From IMG/VR virus record IMGVR_UViG_3300042879_003514, positions 31,303 through 95,302 of that record: a DNA stretch of 64,000 nucleotides; one strand, 5' to 3'. This DNA comes from a virus. Under the pieces are notes generated by a model. That model had not been told where the DNA came from. It ran no database searches and saw only the letters and a list, made by a program, of their open reading frames with translations. A program made the translations under genes and the position numbers. Shown piece by piece: positions 1 through 6,759 of the stretch (positions are counted from its first letter, which is position 1; each line of letters starts with the position of its first letter).

Positions 1-51
1 AATCCCTAATTGGTGTAATATAAAATATAACCCTTATTAATGGAGCTAATT

Positions 52-285
52 ATGGCCAGACCATTCACAGACATAACCAAATCAATAAGCGCTAATAATA
101 TTAAAAATGGCACCCTATTAGTAGCTACTGGTGGATTGCGTACTGGATCTTCCAGTAGTTATTTTAATAAGGTTTACGATCAATACGTTCAAACATATCC
201 AGTCATTACAGATATTCAAAGTAAATATGGTTATAGATTTTATAATGGTCTATTTATTGATAGTGTTGATAACGGCACCGTTTGA
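52..285 (+). CDS. hypothetical protein
   Basis: A 77-residue protein starting MARPFTDITK, not recognised. An ATG 12 bases earlier is in frame, but the ATG at 52 has GGAG at 42-45 six bases upstream, so I chose it. No membrane segment or signal peptide is seen; the middle is rich in Gly and Ser. It is the first gene of the window and sits 8 bases before the holin-like gene. The bases in front of it (GTGTAATATAA at 14-24) resemble those in front of the mini-ORF at 3,925. Function unknown. Confidence 0.65.
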   Translation: MARPFTDITKSISANNIKNGTLLVATGGLRTGSSSSYFNKVYDQYVQTYPVITDIQSKYGYRFYNGLFIDSVDNGTV

Positions 286-293
286 GGTGATTC

Positions 294-656
294 ATGATAA
301 AACCCGGATATAGAACTAGTGAATTTTGGTTCACGATGGTTAGTTTTATTTTTAGTGGATTATTTTTAGCTGGTATTATAACAGATAACGCAGATAAGGA
401 AGATCTAATTAGAGATGTAAGTCATGGTGTTGAATCGTGCATCCTAATAGGAGGTCAATTGTTTATACTGTACAAATATATAAAGGGTAGATCAAATATT
501 AAACAATCTTGGTGGAACAGTCAATCAGTACCAATTTCTAAAGAGGTAGACACAAATGAATCTAACAAGCAAAGAACTAATAAAAACAGAAGTAGAAAAA
601 CTAATAGCAACAACAAAAGTAAAAGTACAAGAAGTAAAAAGAATAGCAGTAGATGA
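294..656 (+). CDS. holin-like small membrane protein
   Basis: A 120-residue protein with two hydrophobic segments (about residues 11-27 and 49-63), separated by an acidic loop, and a strongly basic Lys/Arg/Asn/Ser tail. The GYRTSEFW start followed by a membrane span is a layout I know from phage holin-like proteins, so a role in membrane permeabilisation at lysis is plausible but not proven. GAGGTGA lies just before the ATG. The last 101 bases overlap the next gene in another frame, and the low-complexity basic tail lies entirely in that overlap. This suggests the frame was extended into its neighbour after loss of an earlier stop. Next to it are more membrane proteins and a cysteine peptidase. 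Confidence 0.7.
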   Translation: MIKPGYRTSEFWFTMVSFIFSGLFLAGIITDNADKEDLIRDVSHGVESCILIGGQLFILYKYIKGRSNIKQSWWNSQSVPISKEVDTNESNKQRTNKNRSRKTNSNNKSKSTRSKKNSSR

Positions 657-942
657 AGCATGGAAAATTTTACAGTTAGCAACAGCAACAATTATTCAAA
701 TTATTGAATCTATTGGTAATGATTTGGCTGGTCCAGATAAAAAAGCATTAGCAATGGAACTTCTTAATAAATTCTATGATAGTGTGTTTACCGTTGTTGA
801 TATTCCAGTTGTGCCAAACTTTTTGGAGCCTATGATACATAAGTATGTGAAAGCTTTTCTCATGGTATTACTAAGTGCCACAATTGATGCTCTTGTCACA
901 ACTTTTAGAAATGCTGGAGTTTTTATTAAGAAAGTAGGTTAA
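556..942 (+). CDS. hypothetical protein with hydrophobic C-terminal half
   Basis: A 128-residue protein. Residues 1-35 are Lys/Glu-rich and predicted helical. The C-terminal half has a hydrophobic stretch (about residues 96-112, FLMVLLSATIDALV) that could insert in or lie along a membrane. AGAGGTAG lies upstream of the ATG. It overlaps the holin-like gene by 101 bases and ends 1 base before the next start, so it belongs to the same cassette. Not assigned to a family; it could be a second holin or antiholin, which is inference from position only. Confidence 0.65.
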   Translation: MNLTSKELIKTEVEKLIATTKVKVQEVKRIAVDEAWKILQLATATIIQIIESIGNDLAGPDKKALAMELLNKFYDSVFTVVDIPVVPNFLEPMIHKYVKAFLMVLLSATIDALVTTFRNAGVFIKKVG

Positions 943-943
943 T

Positions 944-1327
944 ATGAATTTTACTCAAAGTTTTGAAGAATTTAGTAGAAACGTGAGCACAATGGATTTG
1001 GCTCTGTATGCTGGTGTTGGAATTATTGTCTGGGTTTTATTTAAGGAAAGACTAAGCCCTATACAAAAACTTATACTATCTCTAGTAGACCAAGGCAAAA
1101 ATTTATTATCAACAAATAAATCTAAATCTTCTACTACTACTGATGTTGTTATGAATAAAACATCCGTTACTACACATGGTGAGGATGTCTTTTATCAATT
1201 AATTACATCCTGGAAACAAACTAGAGATCTTGCTGTGAAAAGCAATTGTGAGGAAGCCGTAAGGGTTGCAGATGAAATGTTTCCATTTCTAAGTCCAAGC
1301 GTTTGTAATAAGGATGAAAATCTATGA
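944..1327 (+). CDS. membrane-anchored hypothetical protein
   Basis: A 127-residue protein with one membrane segment (about residues 17-33) followed by a short helix and a Ser/Thr/Lys linker. It ends in a soluble domain containing SWKQTRDLAVKSNC and two further Cys/Pro-rich positions. It overlaps the next gene by 4 bases (ATGA), so the two are translationally coupled. Family not recognised. Position in a run of membrane proteins ahead of a peptidase suggests an envelope or lysis role, which is inference. Confidence 0.7.
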   Translation: MNFTQSFEEFSRNVSTMDLALYAGVGIIVWVLFKERLSPIQKLILSLVDQGKNLLSTNKSKSSTTTDVVMNKTSVTTHGEDVFYQLITSWKQTRDLAVKSNCEEAVRVADEMFPFLSPSVCNKDENL

Positions 1328-1812
1328 ATCAAAAAATTGTGCTTGTTATTGCTGGTCTTTTGGTGTTTATTGGTTTAACTAAACCAGATTTATCAAAATT
1401 TATCAATCGTAATAACAATCCTGTTGTTGTAGACGAAATAATAGTCGTAACACCACCAGCAGATATAAAACTTAGAGAAGTTTGTCAACCAGTTATTGAA
1501 ACTCTAAAGGGTAATCCAAGAGATGCTCGTAGACTTTCAAATACGTTTTTGGATATTGCCAGACTAATCGAATTAGACGGAGAAGAAATGGTCATTAAAA
1601 ATACAGAAGAAATTAAACAAGCAAATAGTTTGGTTGGCGCAATGTTGCGTCTTGATATAAAAGGTAAGTATCCTTCATTATCTAAGGATTGTCAAGCAGT
1701 AGTTGTTAGTCAAATAGGAGATGATAACGTAACTCTAACAAAAGAATTACGAAGTTCTGCTGTTGAAGCGTTTAGGGGTCTTGGGTGGGCTTGTTATGAG
1801 GGGAGCAAATAA
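1324..1812 (+). CDS. membrane-anchored or exported hypothetical protein
   Basis: A 162-residue protein with an N-terminal hydrophobic segment (residues 4-19, IVLVIAGLLVFIGL) that may be a membrane anchor or uncleaved signal. A mostly helical soluble domain follows, with three Cys spread through it (VCQPV, KDCQA, WACYE). It overlaps its neighbours at both ends by 4 and 1 bases, so it is expressed with the peptidase that follows. Not recognised. A spanin-like role in the outer membrane step of lysis is possible but there is no lipobox. Confidence 0.7.
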   Translation: MNQKIVLVIAGLLVFIGLTKPDLSKFINRNNNPVVVDEIIVVTPPADIKLREVCQPVIETLKGNPRDARRLSNTFLDIARLIELDGEEMVIKNTEEIKQANSLVGAMLRLDIKGKYPSLSKDCQAVVVSQIGDDNVTLTKELRSSAVEAFRGLGWACYEGSK

Positions 1813-2738
1813 TGCCTCGTTTTTCACCAAAAGAATTATTTGAAAATTATAAAGAAGGTTTTCAAGGATGTCTTTGGGAACAACATATCTTTGATAGGCT
1901 TTTAGAAGAATCTAAATACGCATATTTTGGAGATGGGGCTAAAAGAATCCAAGGTAGCGGAAAAGGAAAACTATCAACACCATATAAGAGTGTGCTTAAG
2001 TTTGACAAAAGCTCTTACAATGAAAGACAAACCACAGGAGATTGTGTTAGTCATGCAACACGAAATGCTGTAGACGTTACTCGTGCTGTAGAAATTGATA
2101 TAGAGGGAGATAAGGAGAGTTGGTTAGCAAGAGGTGCTACAGAAGCGATTTATGGTGCTAGGGGGTGGGCTGGCCAAGGAATGAGTTGCTCAAGAGCAGC
2201 CGAGTTTGTTAGTAAAATAGGCGGGGTATTAGTTAGACAAAATTATAAAGGTGTTATAGATCTATCAAAATATAACGGTAGTCTTGGTGCTGGTTGGGGA
2301 GGCAGAGGTCTTCCAGATAAAGTAATCGACCTAGCCAATGACCACCAAATCAAAACAGTAAGTCTAGTTAGAACTATAGACGAAGCAAGAGACGCCTTAG
2401 CCAATGGTTATGGTTTAGCAGTCTGCTCTAACTATGGATTTAGTAGCAAAAGAGATAGTAAGGGTTTTGCAAAAACTAGTGGCAGTTGGGCACACGCTAT
2501 GGCCTGGATAGCATGTGACGATACTGGAAAAGAGCCATCGTTTTTAGTGCAGAATAGTTGGGGTAAATGGAATGATGGTGGTCATCCAGAATGGGGTCCA
2601 ATTCCAGATGGTTCGTTTTTAATTAATGCAGAAACCGCAGAAGGAATGTTATCTCAAAGCGGAGCATATGCTTTTAGTCAGTTTGACGGTTTTCCGGTGC
2701 AAAAACTTCCTTCATACGGATTTGAAGATTATCTATAA
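1812..2738 (+). CDS. papain-like (C1-type) cysteine peptidase
   Basis: A 308-residue protein with the C1 peptidase triad in the right order. The nucleophile is Cys78 in TTGDCVSHA, the base is His228 in WAHAMAW, and Asn248 lies in QNSWGKW, the classical papain NSWG motif. A Gln at 73 could form the oxyanion hole. There is no signal peptide or propeptide of the eukaryotic type. It closes a run of small membrane proteins including a holin-like one. It may therefore cleave envelope or wall protein or peptide cross-bridges at lysis; processing of virion proteins is the alternative. The fold call is strong. The substrate is unknown. Confidence 0.8.
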   Translation: MPRFSPKELFENYKEGFQGCLWEQHIFDRLLEESKYAYFGDGAKRIQGSGKGKLSTPYKSVLKFDKSSYNERQTTGDCVSHATRNAVDVTRAVEIDIEGDKESWLARGATEAIYGARGWAGQGMSCSRAAEFVSKIGGVLVRQNYKGVIDLSKYNGSLGAGWGGRGLPDKVIDLANDHQIKTVSLVRTIDEARDALANGYGLAVCSNYGFSSKRDSKGFAKTSGSWAHAMAWIACDDTGKEPSFLVQNSWGKWNDGGHPEWGPIPDGSFLINAETAEGMLSQSGAYAFSQFDGFPVQKLPSYGFEDYL

Positions 2739-2777
2739 AATATCGGTGTATTTATATTAATAAGAGAGGTTATTAAT

Positions 2778-2945
2778 ATGAGATTACTTGATAAAATTGC
2801 TCTTAATAGATTAATTAGTTTAATACTAGGTTTTATACTAACTATAGTAAAACTTTGTTTACCAGAAAGTGGTGATCAAAACACTATAGATAAACCAAAA
2901 GAAAAAAAGCTTTTTCCAAACATTAGACGAAAAAAGAAACAGTAA
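2778..2945 (+). CDS. small membrane protein, 55 residues
   Basis: Short ORF starting MRLLDKIALN and ending RRKKKQ. It has one hydrophobic segment (about residues 12-28) and a highly basic C-terminal tail. AGAGAGGT lies 8 bases before the ATG and the gene ends one base before the next start, so it fits the packing of the region. Family unknown; single-span proteins with a basic tail are common in phage lysis and membrane cassettes. Confidence 0.65.
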   Translation: MRLLDKIALNRLISLILGFILTIVKLCLPESGDQNTIDKPKEKKLFPNIRRKKKQ

Positions 2946-2946
2946 A

Positions 2947-3261
2947 ATGATTAAATTTACTAGTTGTGTTCTTGTGTGTTCATTAATATTATTTTCTTCA
3001 TATGGTTACAACGGTTCCACAACTGCTGTGGTAACTGTTGTTGGTGGAGTTATTAAGGCTAAACACTCAGAAAGTATTAAAAAATATAAAAGAAAAGATT
3101 GTCCTGTTTGTAAAGGCAAAGGATGGTATATAAGTGGTGATGATATTCAAAAAGTACCCTGTGGATATTGCGAACCAGAAGAAAAACAAGAATCTGAAAT
3201 AACTCATCCGCCAATAATTATTAAAGGTGGTAATTGCAAAACTAAGGTAATGAAAAAATGA
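2947..3261 (+). CDS. secreted or membrane-bound protein with CxxC..CxxC zinc motif
   Basis: A 104-residue protein. Residues 1-20 form a hydrophobic signal-like segment with Cys at 7 and 11. A DnaJ-type metal knuckle follows (CPVCKGKGW at about 56-64 and CGYC at about 76-79), which probably binds one zinc. The C-terminal part is charged. Its end overlaps the next start (ATGA). The combination of export signal and zinc knuckle is unusual for a cytoplasmic chaperone domain, and function is unknown. Confidence 0.65.
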   Translation: MIKFTSCVLVCSLILFSSYGYNGSTTAVVTVVGGVIKAKHSESIKKYKRKDCPVCKGKGWYISGDDIQKVPCGYCEPEEKQESEITHPPIIIKGGNCKTKVMKK

Positions 3262-3647
3262 ATAATGAAGATTTAAAAGTTATTGCAGAAAAAATTATCG
3301 CTAAGGTTCCTAATAAAGAACCAGAAAAATTTGGTAGTATTATTATGATACTTATGGTTATAAGTATTATTTTAACATTAATCAGAGTTATTCAGGAGTG
3401 CAATAAAAAGAAAATATCCATCTTCAATAGAAAACAAAAATACGAATATTATGGGCAGCAAGTTAAAGATATTTCTATTAGAAGGTCGTGGTTTACAAAA
3501 ATGATTGTAAAGAAATCCATTCGTAAAGAATTAGATAAAGAAGATTATAAATTATATGGCAATGACTTAGCAAAAGCTATTTTAGACACAGGAGAAAATC
3601 TCAAGGAGGATGAAATTATTACTTTAGTGGAGGCAGCAAATGTTTAG
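3258..3647 (+). CDS. single-pass membrane protein
   Basis: A 129-residue protein with a short charged N-terminus, one membrane span (about residues 26-44, IIMILMVISIILTLI), a basic region and a Lys/Glu-rich C-terminal domain. It overlaps its neighbours at both ends, 4 bases upstream and 8 bases downstream, indicating one operon. Not recognised. Confidence 0.65.
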   Translation: MNNEDLKVIAEKIIAKVPNKEPEKFGSIIMILMVISIILTLIRVIQECNKKKISIFNRKQKYEYYGQQVKDISIRRSWFTKMIVKKSIRKELDKEDYKLYGNDLAKAILDTGENLKEDEIITLVEAANV

Positions 3648-3885
3648 TTTATTAGTATGGTGTGTATATGGAATTTTTGTTGGTAGTATAGCAAAAACAA
3701 TAGTTCCAGGAGATGAAAATTTCGGCTTTGTAAAAACAATAGTATTAGGGGTTGCTGGATCATACGCTGGAGGTATAATAACATATCTGCTGGGAATGAC
3801 ACCGCTCCAACCAGCAGGATTATTTATGGGTGTTGCCGGAGCAGTGGCATCTTTAGTATTTTATAAAAAATTACTTGAAAAATAA
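3640..3885 (+). CDS. GlsB/YeaQ/YmgE-type membrane protein
   Basis: An 81-residue protein with three hydrophobic segments and the family layout: a first span, an AKTIVPG turn, a Gly-rich second span (VLGVAGSYAGGIITYLLG) and a third Gly/Ala-rich span. This matches the transglycosylase-associated (GlsB/YeaQ/YmgE) family, which are bacterial inner-membrane stress proteins of unclear function and usually about 80 residues. In a phage lysis/membrane cassette it may affect membrane integrity. GTGGAGG precedes the ATG. Confidence 0.75.
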   Translation: MFSLLVWCVYGIFVGSIAKTIVPGDENFGFVKTIVLGVAGSYAGGIITYLLGMTPLQPAGLFMGVAGAVASLVFYKKLLEK

Positions 3886-3902
3886 GTTTAGTGTAATATA
3901 AT
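3875..3902 (+). promoter_or_regulatory. sigma70-type promoter
   Basis: TTGAAA at 3875-3880, a 16-base spacer, and a perfect TATAAT at 3897-3902. The -35 box lies inside the end of the preceding gene. Transcription would begin near 3,909, just before the mini-ORF at 3,925, and would serve the hypothetical genes to about 6,700. Confidence 0.6.
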
Positions 3903-3924
3903 ATATTCATATTAAGGATATATT

Positions 3925-3957
3925 ATGGCTATTTACTATATAAATGATCCACAATAA
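3925..3957 (+). CDS. 10-codon mini-ORF (MAIYYINDPQ), possible leader peptide
   Basis: A tiny ORF with its own AAGGA six bases upstream, placed right behind a strong promoter. Its ten residues nearly repeat the start of the next gene (MAIWYIDDPY). The leading bases also match in part. It is either a translated leader peptide or the stub left by a duplication of the 5' end of the next gene. The stop codon TAA at 3955-3957 is followed by a separate ribosome binding site for the full gene. Confidence 0.4.
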   Translation: MAIYYINDPQ

Positions 3958-3994
3958 GGTATTGGGGTATTCTACTAATATAAGGAGTAGAATT

Positions 3995-4450
3995 ATGGCC
4001 ATATGGTATATTGATGATCCATATATCGAAGATGATTTTATAGTAAGTCCTGAAATTCAGGAGTATCTTGATGATGGATTTGTATTACCTGAAATTCCAT
4101 TTACTATTACTAATAATCAATCAGTAAATGATTGGGGGTATATTCAGGATCCAATAGCTTATAAACAAACTGTTGGTTCGCCATACAGCATAATTCATGT
4201 TAAGCCCACTAGTAGTTGGTCAAAAACACTACCTAATGAATTATTACAAAATAGTAAAATCATCTTTACAAATAATATTAATACTAATTATAAAAAATAT
4301 CAAAACTGTATTGATTTAGCAGATCAATTGCAAGAGACAATTGATGAAAATGGGTATGCATCAGTGATCGATAACTCCGCACCCACGACTGTTAATCATT
4401 TCGTACCAAACTATATACATATTATTCATGACTGTGATGGAACTAATTGA
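3995..4450 (+). CDS. hypothetical protein starting MAIWYIDDP
   Basis: A 151-residue acidic protein, not recognised. I place the start at 3995 because AAGGAG at 3982-3987 lies seven bases before this ATG; the open frame extends 17 codons further upstream without a binding site. Its first ten codons are echoed by the mini-ORF 70 bases upstream. There is no membrane segment. It lies directly before the frame interrupted by a TAA at 4633. Confidence 0.7.
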   Translation: MAIWYIDDPYIEDDFIVSPEIQEYLDDGFVLPEIPFTITNNQSVNDWGYIQDPIAYKQTVGSPYSIIHVKPTSSWSKTLPNELLQNSKIIFTNNINTNYKKYQNCIDLADQLQETIDENGYASVIDNSAPTTVNHFVPNYIHIIHDCDGTN

Positions 4451-4452
4451 TT

Positions 4453-4635
4453 ATGGCAAAATTAAAACCCAATCAATTTATCAGCGATGAAGTTCAAAAT
4501 ATTTATATAAATGGAACATTCTATAATAATTATCAAATTATAAAAGATATATCATCCACGAATAGCGTTGCGGTTATTTTAAATATAAATAATGATGATA
4601 ATGATGCACTATCTTGTTTTAATGATAATAACTAA
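4453..4635 (+). CDS. upstream part of a reading frame interrupted by TAA
   Basis: A 60-residue ORF (MAKLKPNQFISDE...) that ends at TAA 4633-4635. The same frame then stays open without interruption from 4636 to 5862. Either this is a real short gene, or the TAA is a nonsense mutation or a read-through site in a roughly 470-residue protein. The TTG six bases upstream is a possible alternative start. No family is recognised; the sequence is Asn/Asp-rich, like the downstream part. Confidence 0.5.
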   Translation: MAKLKPNQFISDEVQNIYINGTFYNNYQIIKDISSTNSVAVILNINNDDNDALSCFNDNN

Positions 4636-4725
4636 CAACTATGCTATGCTGTTAAAGATCTATTATCATCAAAATTTTTTATAGATTATCCTACTTTAAT
4701 CTCCGGAGGCTCATCTGCCACATCA

Positions 4726-5862
4726 TTGAGTTTTGATTGTGCATTTTTAGGTATTAATAATTATAATGTTAATGTAACAATTGATAGAACTTATATTAAT
4801 AATATTTTAGCTTTAACTATTACATATGAATTATATACTGGCGAAATGGTTGGCGATCCATATTTAACATTAGTGGGTAAGATGGTTTGTAACAATGATT
4901 TATTAGAAACAACAATTGGCAAGTTACCATCTGTAGATGTTGATGTGTCACTATATGCTTTGCCAATCCAAGTCACATCTATAACATACTCATCCCCAGA
5001 GCATAATCTAATAGAACTAAATAAAGATAAATGCGTTATAATAATTGCTAGAACTTTTGAAAAATTTGTTGACAATACATTATGTGTAGAAATACCACCA
5101 ACCATAGCATTATCATTTAATGATATTCAAATCTCTGATTGCGAAATAGATCAAAGCGTTAAAAATGCTTTCAATATATTTTTTGATACACAAGCTGTTT
5201 ATCCTATAAAAAGCTCAAATTATACTATTGATGAATATGGATATCAAACTGGATTAACAGCAGAATATTCTGTATCTATTGATTTATTCTTATTCACCGT
5301 GTTACTAGAATATAATGATGGCGAAATTAATTTAACTATTAAAATGATTCAAAACAATGAAATAATATGCTCTATAGTCTTTGTCAAATCATTACCAAAT
5401 ATAGACGATATATTTACTGAAAAATTAGTATTTACTAATCCAACTATTACAGTAATGGATTGTGATAATTTAGATACAGGCATTATTACTTCAACCTCAT
5501 TTTATCCTGGATATACTACCACACCAGATTTATCTGCTAAATTTGATTATATATTCTTTAATACATCAACTGGCGATAGTTTTATTGTGAAAAATGTTGG
5601 CTTAAAGGGTAATAAGCTATCACTACACTCAAGAGTAGATGGTGCTCTTAATAAAATTGATGATTATGTTAGTTTTAGTGGTGATTTACAAATCAATTGC
5701 GCTATAGTTAATCCTATGGTTGATAGTTATCAGTATTGGAATGATGAACAATATGGAAAATTTAGTGAAACTACAATGAATATATTATCTATAAATAATT
5801 GGCCCGTATATGATCTTGATGTTAATCAAATAAATATCCAACTCGGCTGCATAACTCCATAA
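4726..5862 (+). CDS. hypothetical protein, likely C-terminal part of the interrupted gene
   Basis: A 378-residue frame beginning at a TTG. It is Asn/Asp/Ile-rich, with alternating hydrophobic strands that suggest beta-structure (for example NVNVTIDRTYINNILALTI). No membrane segment is seen. The only Shine-Dalgarno-like sequence (GGAGG at 4705-4709) is 16 bases before the TTG, too far to be convincing, and 30 open codons separate the TAA at 4633 from this TTG. I therefore think it was, or is, continuous with the ORF at 4453. A virion or tail accessory protein is possible; there is no family match. Confidence 0.5.
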   Translation: MSFDCAFLGINNYNVNVTIDRTYINNILALTITYELYTGEMVGDPYLTLVGKMVCNNDLLETTIGKLPSVDVDVSLYALPIQVTSITYSSPEHNLIELNKDKCVIIIARTFEKFVDNTLCVEIPPTIALSFNDIQISDCEIDQSVKNAFNIFFDTQAVYPIKSSNYTIDEYGYQTGLTAEYSVSIDLFLFTVLLEYNDGEINLTIKMIQNNEIICSIVFVKSLPNIDDIFTEKLVFTNPTITVMDCDNLDTGIITSTSFYPGYTTTPDLSAKFDYIFFNTSTGDSFIVKNVGLKGNKLSLHSRVDGALNKIDDYVSFSGDLQINCAIVNPMVDSYQYWNDEQYGKFSETTMNILSINNWPVYDLDVNQINIQLGCITP

Positions 5863-5873
5863 AGGGATCAAAT

Positions 5874-6218
5874 ATGTCTGATATTAATGATGCTTGGTGT
5901 CGAGATAATAGTCAAAATAAATTAATTCTTTTATTTGATTGGCCAGGAATTAATCCGGCACAGCATCAAATAGTACCATCTCCAACAATAAGAGTATCCC
6001 ATTTGCCATATTATTATAATTCAGAGAAGTTTGGCTTTGGAGGACCAAAGGCTGCTATAGAAGGTATTAAAAAAAGTTGGGGTTGTCATGATAAAACAGA
6101 AAATGAAAAAAAAGCAGAAATGCCACCGGATCCTAAAAAAACTCGTAATTGTAGTATTGCGTATGCTGGTGGAGTTTGGGGTAGTACTCTTTACGATCCA
6201 ACTGTACGTTGCAAATAA
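5874..6218 (+). CDS. hypothetical protein
   Basis: A 114-residue protein with AAAGGGAT before the ATG. It contains Pro/Tyr-rich and Cys-containing segments (SWGCHDKTEN, TRNCSIAYAGG). Unrecognised. It follows the interrupted gene by 11 bases and is followed after 21 bases by another small Gly/Pro-rich protein, so the three appear to form one unit. Confidence 0.6.
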   Translation: MSDINDAWCRDNSQNKLILLFDWPGINPAQHQIVPSPTIRVSHLPYYYNSEKFGFGGPKAAIEGIKKSWGCHDKTENEKKAEMPPDPKKTRNCSIAYAGGVWGSTLYDPTVRCK

Positions 6219-6239
6219 AAGATCAAGGAATAATTTATT

Positions 6240-6605
6240 ATGTCACATCATTTAATTTTCGTAAATGGACATTGGGCTTTACCTTCCTATACAGATTATG
6301 GGATCAAAGATGTTGGTCAATGGAAAGGTTGTAGAAATCCTGGAATCTGGCCCCCAATATTAATATGTTCTCCAAGAACATCAGATTCATCAAACAATCA
6401 ACCTAAATCAATACCAATAAATACTGCACAGTCTAAAGATAGGGTGGTATTTATTAATCGTGGTGGTTTATTTGGCTTGGGTTCAGGTGTTGGTCCCGGA
6501 ACCAGAATATTTAATCGAAATGGTTTTGTAACAAGAAGCCGTAGAGGAAATCCAGTATATACTGCCAATTATTTTTTTGGCCCACCCATTACACGTTATG
6601 GATAA
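6240..6605 (+). CDS. hypothetical Gly/Pro-rich protein
   Basis: A 121-residue basic protein with AAGGAAT upstream of the ATG. The sequence is rich in Gly, Pro, Arg and aromatic residues (GGLFGLGSGVGPGTR, ANYFFGPPITRYG), without a membrane segment. Not recognised. Composition would suit a small surface or structural protein, which is inference. Confidence 0.6.
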   Translation: MSHHLIFVNGHWALPSYTDYGIKDVGQWKGCRNPGIWPPILICSPRTSDSSNNQPKSIPINTAQSKDRVVFINRGGLFGLGSGVGPGTRIFNRNGFVTRSRRGNPVYTANYFFGPPITRYG

Positions 6606-6610
6606 TAAAT

Positions 6611-6682
6611 ATGCCAGAACCAATAGTTAAAGAATGGATTATTACTGATGCTAGATATCCTGGTTTATTTAGATTGTGTTGA
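6611..6682 (+). CDS. possible 23-residue ORF, perhaps truncated
   Basis: MPEPIVKEWIITDARYPG... ends at TGA 6680-6682. The frame would continue GPVHIINF to a TAA about 24 bases later. It lies 5 bases after the preceding gene. It could be a genuine micro-protein or a gene shortened by a nonsense change. There is no binding site stronger than GATAATAA. Confidence 0.3.
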   Translation: MPEPIVKEWIITDARYPGLFRLC

Positions 6683-6725
6683 GGCCCAGTTCATATTATA
6701 AATTTTTAACTTAACAATCGACCTG

Positions 6726-6753
6726 TTGACAAATCCTCAGCGTTTGATACAAT
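6726..6753 (+). promoter_or_regulatory. sigma70-type promoter for the dCMP deaminase/RNR unit
   Basis: Perfect TTGACA at 6726-6731, a 16-base spacer, and TACAAT at 6748-6753 (5 of 6). The ATG of the deaminase begins only six bases after the -10 box. The predicted transcription start falls on the start codon, which implies a leaderless message. Confidence 0.7.
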
Positions 6754-6759
6754 ACTTAT

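Noticed and set aside
4447-6710. Alternative genetic code (TAA or TGA read as amino acid)
   Set aside because: TAA, TGA and TAG all serve as ordinary stops in recognised genes of the window, so recoding genome-wide does not hold.
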